Origin: Punica granatum
Lineage: Eukaryota; Streptophyta; Magnoliopsida; Myrtales; Lythraceae
Length of the DNA: 64,000 nucleotides
Assembly (NCBI RefSeq): GCF_007655135.1
Contig: NC_045129.1
Location: 18,078,274-18,142,273, forward strand
Direction of reading: 5' to 3'
This document shows positions 57,668 through 64,000 of this stretch, one piece after another; positions within the stretch are counted from its first letter, which is position 1; every line of letters starts with the position of its first letter. The notes below the pieces were generated by a model. It was not told the DNA's origin, did not search any database, and was given only the letters and a program-made list of their open reading frames with translations. Made by a program: the position numbers and the translations under genes.

Positions 57668-58124
57668 AAATATAGAAGTGCATTGTAGGGTTGAAAAAGA
57701 TATCAACTATAATATAGTAAAATATACAAGAAATATTGAAATTGCTGGAATTTAATTATGTTACAAATTTAGTTGAATATGCTATTGATACTAATATTAA
57801 CTCATAAAGCATCCATGAACGTGAGAGAAAGATCCAAATCTATGTTAATATTATATGGAATGAAGATAAAAATGAGATAAATGCAGAATAAATAAAACTT
57901 TAGTGGACAAAGATTCGATGTGGCATGACGGTAAAACGACGTGGCTACTTTGGTGAAAATCTAAGTTTGAAGTAGTCCAAAAACCATACATGACAACACT
58001 CCCTATTTAACCACCTACATTATTTATGTGGCCAGACTGACTTGTCATATTGCCTTGCACGATGTTCATATGGTTGGTCGAACTTAGTTGGATTGAATTC
58101 AAATACCCCTCGTTTTATCACAAA
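57668..58124. other. AT-rich spacer, no gene seen
   Basis: No supported feature. Confidence 0.5.
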
Positions 58125-58858
58125 AAGGGGGAAGTATAAAAACCCCCCATAATTTGATCTTGGGACAAATTGGACCATGTAATTTTTTGAGGGAGAACTA
58201 ACACTATGCGGTTTACTTCGTAAGACATAAGGGATCTCACTATTAGTATTTTTATCACTTTGGTCCTCAAAGTTTTATTTTTATCATCATTACCCTCAAA
58301 CTTTTAACTTTTTTTCAATTGGGTCCTAAAATTCAAAAGGTAAAAGGCAAAGGGGCTGGGGCTGCCGGTCGACGATCCCGACCTCACCACCGAAATCGCT
58401 GACACCCAAAAGAACGTCGGAAACCTCAAGGGTGGGTTCAAGGATACCGATTAGTGGTCCTAGCCCCCAAATCAATTAGGATCTCAAATTCGAGATCCCG
58501 GTCGATTCGGGGGCTGAGGCCGCCAATCGACAACTCCGACCCCACCTCTATGGCCATTGGCATCCTCTGTGGGTGTCGACAACCTCATTGGTGGGGTCGA
58601 GGTCGTCAACCTGCGGCCCAACCCTCATCTTCTTTTTTTTTTGAATTTTAGGATCAAATTGAAAAAGGTTAAAAGTTTGAGGGTAATAAAGGCAAAAAGA
58701 AAAGTTTGAGGATCAAAAGTGACAAAGATACTAATGGTGAGGTACCTTCTGTATCATGAAGTAAATTACAGGATGTTAGTTGTCTATCAAAAAATCACAA
58801 GATCCAATTTATCTCAAATTCAAATTATAAGGGTAGTTTTTGTACTTTTCCAAAGAAA
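58125..58858. mobile_element. ~730-bp element with ~220-bp terminal inverted repeats and a GC-rich centre
   Basis: The left arm (58127-58350: AAGTATAAAAACCCCCCATA, ATTAGTATTTTTATCACTTT, ATTACCCTCAAACTTTTAAC) is the reverse complement of 58640-58855 with many mismatches. The centre has a direct repeat: CTGGGGCTGCCGGTCGACGA near 58358 and CTGAGGCCGCCAATCGACAA near 58513. Target duplication not resolved. Nonautonomous, MULE-like in arm length, class uncertain. Confidence 0.7.
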
Positions 58859-59040
58859 AATATGCATAAAAATTTTTGAAAGAGAATGAGGGAAAAAAAG
58901 TTGAAAGAGACAAAAGTAAAAAAAAAATACGTGGCAAAAAAATTATGAAATTTTTTGTAATTTAAATAGTACATGTTCTGTTTTTAAAATTAATTTTCAG
59001 GAAATATACCTAGAAAGAATGGAGAAAAGCATATATAGAT

Positions 59041-59625
59041 TAGAATAAAATGCGGTTGCCCCCAACCTTGGAGGCTAAAGGAAGAGTGCCTCGACCTTTA
59101 AAAATTTACACTTTACCAACCTTGGAGCTGAGTCCTAATTGAAGCCAAGCTTGATTTCTCACTGATTTGAAGAAGGTAAATTATTGTCCCCTGATTATTT
59201 GAGATATTTAAATTAGATATGGCAATTAGGAATTAGGATGCTGGGATTATTTCTTCCGCCCTGAGATGTCGGTCAACTGTTTTTTTATTGATCTGCGGAC
59301 ATTGATTTCTGGTGTTCACAATATCCAGTTATTTTTTATCATTTAGTGAAATGAGGCTCTGCCTCCATTTGAGATTTCGTCTTCTTTTTTTTATTTTTTT
59401 TATTTTCCCCACTCTTTCAAATGTCAAATTTCTTATTTTTAAAATTATTTTCAGAAATCTATAATGAATAAATTAATTCTTGGCAAGAAAATTTTCCGAA
59501 AAAAGTAGCCTAGTGTGAAACATTGCTCCACCTTAAATAGGTTGTGTAATGAAGTGCAAATTTTCAAAGCCCGGGGGGGGGGGGTTGTACTGCCTCTAGG
59601 ATCAAAAGATGCATTTTACTCTAAA
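59041..59625. mobile_element. Possible diverged inverted-repeat element
   Basis: AGAATAAAATGC...TTGGAGGC...AAAATTTACACTT on the left is echoed in inverse by AAGTGCAAATTTTC...GCCTCTAG...GCATTTTACTCT on the right. It includes a G-run at 59571-59583. Weak support. Confidence 0.4.
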
Positions 59626-61098
59626 AATTATAATCAAATATATTAGAAAGTATATTGGAGGGACAAAGCAAAGAATTGCACAACTTCATAGAAACTTTTG
59701 AAAATATAGTGAAATTTCAGAAAAATTATAAAAATGGGAGGAGAACACGTGTCCTCATACTATGAAAACAGGCCTCTTTTCATCTATTTTATAATAATTA
59801 TAACTACGTAAAATGTCCACGCTTCGCTGCCGGTCCAAAAAGTTGTCTCAAATGATTGTTACATACATGTAATATCAATAAATTATTATTTTTTATAGTC
59901 ACTTATTTATTAATGATGATTATGTCTTAAAATAATGTGTTCAGAGTGTCTTATCTTTATTATAAAATAACTATATTTATTATCTTTAATAGAACGTACT
60001 ATAGAAAATTCAAATATTTAAAACACTAACATTGAAAAAGGCTGACAAAAATTATAATATTGTGATATTATTTTTAGTGCGACAACCTGCACTTCATTGC
60101 GGGTTTATTTTTTTTTATGATACCTAAAAATCATATCTAGACAATCTCTATTTTTCTTTTTGTATATTCCAATAAAAAGACACAAAATTATATTTATAAT
60201 TTTACATAGACTTGATCAAATTTATAAAACTTATAGTAACTTTCTAGATATATTAATGTCATGATCATTATTTAATCATTATTTTTATTAAAATTTTCAT
60301 TGACACTAAACTTGAATTTATGATTATCTTATCTATTAAAATTTCGTATAAATTATCGTACCACTAAAATTGAGTTTATTTTATATTTTTAATGATAGTT
60401 TTAGCTTAACTCAACTATAAAAAAATTTATTCATATTATCATCGATTATATCATTATCTTTATTTCATGAAGTGTACCTTAAAAGACTAACTGCATTGAT
60501 TGTCGAGTAGAAAGATTTTTGTTTTGTTCTTAAAGCGAATAGTATGAATGATATCTGAAAATTTTGCAAATAATAAATAAAGGAGAATGTGATATAGTGT
60601 AAGAAAATGAATATCTTTTGCATTTTATAAATTTACAAAAAATAAATTAGCGTCAAAATTAATGTTTCATCTTTGGGTCAGGATAAAAAAGAAATTAGAA
60701 AAATATAAAAATTAAAAAGAAAAGGAAACATCGAGAGTGAGAAAAAGTTCCCCACTCTCAATCTAATTTGTACATCTAGTATGTTCTATACAAATTTCTT
60801 TCATTTTCATTTTATTTTTCTAAATAAAAGTTGAATGATAACTAATTTTTAAAAATAATAGGTATGATCTTAACAGCCGGATCATTTGGCTTGATGGGTT
60901 GGACTTATTACTTACCACATTAATTTAGGTTGACTATCAAAATAGCACCTTGATTAGATCCGATCCAAAAATGCTAAAAACAAATGGGAGAAATTTAAAA
61001 AAATTAAAGAAAATTAAAAATGGTAAAAAGGGGTGAGCGAGGGGGGAAGTGAAGCCCACTCGCCCAGTGGTCCCTACGCACCTCCTTTCGTTTCTTTT
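59626..61098. other. AT-rich spacer, no gene seen
   Basis: Long AT-rich stretch with homopolymer runs; no coding or repeat feature supported. Confidence 0.5.
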
Positions 61099-61168
61099 AT
61101 ATAATATAATATAATATAATATATCATAATATAATATAATACAATACAATATGATATGATATGATACG
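61099..61168. repeat. (ATAAT)n / (ATGAT)n microsatellite
   Basis: Pentanucleotide repeats ATAATATAAT... grading into ACAAT and ATGAT units. Confidence 0.9.
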
Positions 61169-61804
61169 CAATTAATTGCGTAATGCTTTGTTAGGCCAGA
61201 TTGCATTGCATTGTGCTTATTGGCAATTTTTTTTAGGGGGAAGCTAGAGAGAACGTATGCCTTTCTTCTTCTTTCTTTTTTTTTTTTAAGTGGCTCTGGT
61301 ATGCGTTTCTTTTTATTTATTCTATATGACATGGGATGTCTAGAGAATCTCTCCGAATGTGAAATGTGCATATTTTGCGTTAAAATTTATTGACACTGCA
61401 AGAGTGTCATCTTTGATACTTGAAGGTGACTTATAACTAAGTTACAGATCATCAAGTACAAACAAAAGCAAGAAAATGTAACCGAAAAAAAAAGAAAAGA
61501 AACCAAAGCAAGATAAGACGAGGTGGATTAAGACCTCTGTTAACTTCTCATTCCTTCTGTTCACTCAACAGTTGCAGAGAAGATGGTGTATGTAGTGTTC
61601 AAGAAATCTAGACAACGGTCTGCATAATGCTTAGGAAAAATAAGCCAACCTAAAGTGCCTCAAAGCAATAATTAATTATGTACAACTAATAATTACTAAA
61701 ACTAATTAATTAAGACAATTGTAGAATATCTAATTATCAAGCTTACACCTCATTTTAGTTGGACATGATGAGAAACGCACGCATCAACTATACCTGGGTA
61801 GGAT

Positions 61805-61860
61805 TGTGATCTATCTGCGTTGTTCTGAGTTTTGTGATCTATCTGCGTTGTTCCGAGTTT
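61805..61860. repeat. 28-bp tandem duplication
   Basis: TGTGATCTATCTGCGTTGTT plus eight bases, twice, with one difference. Confidence 0.85.
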
Positions 61861-61957
61861 AAGTCGTAGTCATTTACTATAAATAAAATTCATGAAAAGC
61901 AAGCACTTAAGCGCGTCGGCCTTCAAGAAACTTCATCTTGTCCCTGTATCTGACCTT

Positions 61958-61962
61958 CAACA

Positions 61963-61995
<33 letters not shown>

Positions 61996-62195
61996 GTTAT
62001 TATTTTGAATTTGTATCTTGATATTCAGAAGTCCAATGGACCCAAGTAATTAATTCCGTTCTAGCCAATTGGCTCATTACGGATTAAAACTCTCCTAATG
62101 ATCAAGAATTTTCTCAATTCACAAGACTCGAACTCGAAATCTTTCTTAAGGAAAATAAGCACCAGATCGCTTGAACCAATTCTTAATCTATATAT
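61958..62195 (-). mobile_element. tRNA-derived SINE with (AAT)n tail
   Basis: On the minus strand TGGTTCAAGCG (box A-like) is followed about 40 bp later by GAGTTCGAGTC (box B-like), the internal Pol III promoter. A ~150-bp body follows (GAATTAATTACTTGGGTCCA) and an ATA/AAT microsatellite tail at 61958-62005. I recognise this body from a common dicot SINE-like repeat. Flanking duplication not resolved. Confidence 0.65.
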
Positions 62196-62750
62196 ACTTA
62201 TTGCAGTTGTGAAAAGAATCTTTAGTAGCATCATATCATATTCATATATTTATTATTTCTCAGCTAACTCAAGAAAGCAACTACAATTGATAGCTCCTTC
62301 CTCTAAGATCACATCATTCAACTACCTGTATACAATTAATGAAAGGAGAAGCATATGTGATGGGGCTCTAAGAATTGCCAACTGGGGTTTTAGGCTCCCA
62401 CGTTGCCACATAAATCTTGATAACATAAGGTTGGATATTTAATCTCTTTGTTTATCCAAAATACACGCCACCACCCCACCCCCACGAGCCGGTTTTTTGT
62501 GATCCATCATATGTTTATTTGTAGTATGTACAATAAACATGGCTGTAAGAATTTGTGAAAGTATAATTTAAATGTAAGTACAGTTGAAGATCGTCTCACA
62601 TAAGATTGTTGTGCTAAAAATATAACAATTGATTTGTAAAACAATTTGCTACAATTGAGAAAACAGGTTGAGGTGCGGGTTTATATGATAGATAGAGGAA
62701 AGAACGATAGAAGGGGAGGGAGATAAGGAGAGAAAAGCGGGAATAAGCTT
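62196..62750. other. AT-rich spacer, no gene seen
   Basis: The ORF spanning the SINE edge has no domain support. Confidence 0.5.
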
Positions 62751-63044
62751 GCGTTTGGTTTTTGAGTTGGATCGTGATTTAACTCAATCTGATTTTATGC
62801 AATAATTGCAAGTGTATATTGATGTGTGAGAATATATATATATATATATGTATGTGTGAAAGTAGATGATGAATTTACTATTTAAAAATTGATTATAAAA
62901 ATAGTTAGAAAAAATATGAGTGAGAAATTATTATTAAATGGCAGAAAAAGACAAAATAGTAATTATTATGTTATTAAATTTGGGAAAGAACAGAGTTGAG
63001 TTAGGTATAGTTGGATTATTATTCGAAAAATAACGTGATTATAA
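62751..63044. mobile_element. Possible small MITE beginning GCGTTTGG
   Basis: GCGTTTGGTTTTTGAG...TTTAACTCAATCTG on the left is loosely mirrored by CAGAGTTGAGTTAG...CGAAAAATAACGTG on the right. An AT microsatellite lies at 62837-62850. Arms are diverged and no target duplication was found. Confidence 0.35.
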
Positions 63045-64000
63045 CATTGAAGTTATCATTTCATTCTCAATCTAATAAAACTTAAATCATTAATAACTAA
63101 TAAAATTGATGAGATATACATGGATAAACCTATCTCATTGACAAGATACTGAACCTGTTAAACCTCTTAATAAATAAGACGTGTCATTGTATTATATCTC
63201 TTTCTCAAGGTTTTGAATTTTTATAGTAATCTATATATAATATATAAACTTAACTCCAACCTAATAAATAGGGACAAAATAGTACATGTTTTACTAATTC
63301 ATATGTTAATATATTATAATAAAATTAAATCATAATAATTTATTATTATGAGTAATCTATAATTTATAATACATAATATGAGAAGAATTGGGCAATTTAT
63401 TATGCGTTAAATGTATTAGCATAAACAATTAATTTAATTTTCTATGAAAACCAATTTAAATTTTGTTTTTGGGAAGTTATTCATAACAAAATGAATCTTA
63501 AAATTTTTATAAACCAAATAAATATAAGATTTTTGTTATAGAAGATTATGCTATGAAATCAGAGATTGTTGTGTGCCAGTATTTTGCACTTATTAACATT
63601 GCAAAAATTTAGGTATATGTAATGCATAACTTTTATATCTATCAAATGAAGAAACTCGTATATATCATAATTTATTCCACAATGTGAGACTTAAAGAAAA
63701 TAAGTGTTGAATCATCTAGAACCGTCGACATTCATAAAAGTCTATTCCAATTTATCCCAAATTATTTTTGGTAGATAGTTTATCACAAATTTAAATTTTC
63801 TCTTTCTATTTGTGCCACTAAATGTCCTTATTTTTCTGGCAAACACAAGTAAAATTTTAAATCCCTACTGCAAGTAAAATTCAACCATTTAGAATTAATA
63901 GGCCAAGCAAAGAGATTGTGATCATGATTTTTTAATTAAAAATATTGAAATATAGTATAATCTTTTGAGAATTTGGATCATTTACTTTCAGTCGAGAATT
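63045..64000. other. AT-rich spacer to the window end, no gene seen
   Basis: No supported feature. Confidence 0.5.

Noticed and set aside
56948..57706. 252-residue ORF on the minus strand over the calmodulin-like fragment
   Set aside because: It is the antisense shadow of the GC-rich CML sequence; no domain on that strand.
60937..61371. 144-residue ORF on the minus strand
   Set aside because: It spans the ATAAT microsatellite and AT-rich runs, giving Tyr/Ile/Leu repeats; no coding signature.
62098..62442. 114-residue ORF
   Set aside because: It begins inside the antisense SINE and shows no domain or coding-like composition.

Overview
This is repeat-dominated nuclear DNA from a flowering plant, almost certainly a eudicot. 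The transposon families (Ogre and Angela LTR retrotransposons, CACTA, MULE- and Tourist-type MITEs, a tRNA-derived SINE), a spliced B3-domain gene and AT-rich spacers all point that way. The Ogre subfamily and its upstream ORF1 remind me of Myrtales such as pomegranate, but the species is a guess.

Positions 1-48,890 are one nested retrotransposon stack. The oldest layer on the right is the 3' half of an Ogre element (Ogre-2, + strand, 36184 to about 48890). An Angela/BARE-type Ty1-copia element (minus strand, 1698-36183, about 8 kb of its own sequence) sits in its pol region. A 21.6-kb Ogre element (Ogre-1, 5663-27270, target-site duplication GCTCT) landed in the copia integrase. A solo Ogre-family LTR (28772-33660, TSD GTGGC) landed in the copia gag. 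Another solo LTR (37265-43204, TSD ATGAC) landed in Ogre-2 pol, and it holds a 792-bp solo LTR of a probable chromovirus (39017-39808, TSD CTTAC). At the far left is the 5' end of a leftward Ogre element. All coding regions are broken; most nonsense or active-site changes are C-to-T/G-to-A transitions. Ogre-1 shows the family hallmarks: LTRs of about 5 kb, a tRNA-Arg primer site, ORF1 before gag, a short intron between protease and RT, and two RNase H domains.

Positions 48,890-51,100 hold the only plausible host gene: a three-exon B3/REM-type DNA-binding protein starting just beyond the truncated Ogre-2 LTR, with one relic exon of a further B3 domain downstream. Then come a 630-bp foldback, a decayed CACTA element (TNP2 transposase, terminus at 56431) with a MULE-type MITE inside it, a calmodulin-like gene fragment captured between Tourist-like terminal repeats, two or three more inverted-repeat elements, and a SINE. 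The last few kilobases are AT-rich spacer.

The most unusual signal is an array of five stem-loop units in the 3' noncoding region of both Ogre copies (19718-20010 and 44528-44820). Within it, stem sequences change in a compensatory way while a GCAAAAG flank stays fixed. Shorter hairpins with the same covarying behaviour recur in the LTRs.
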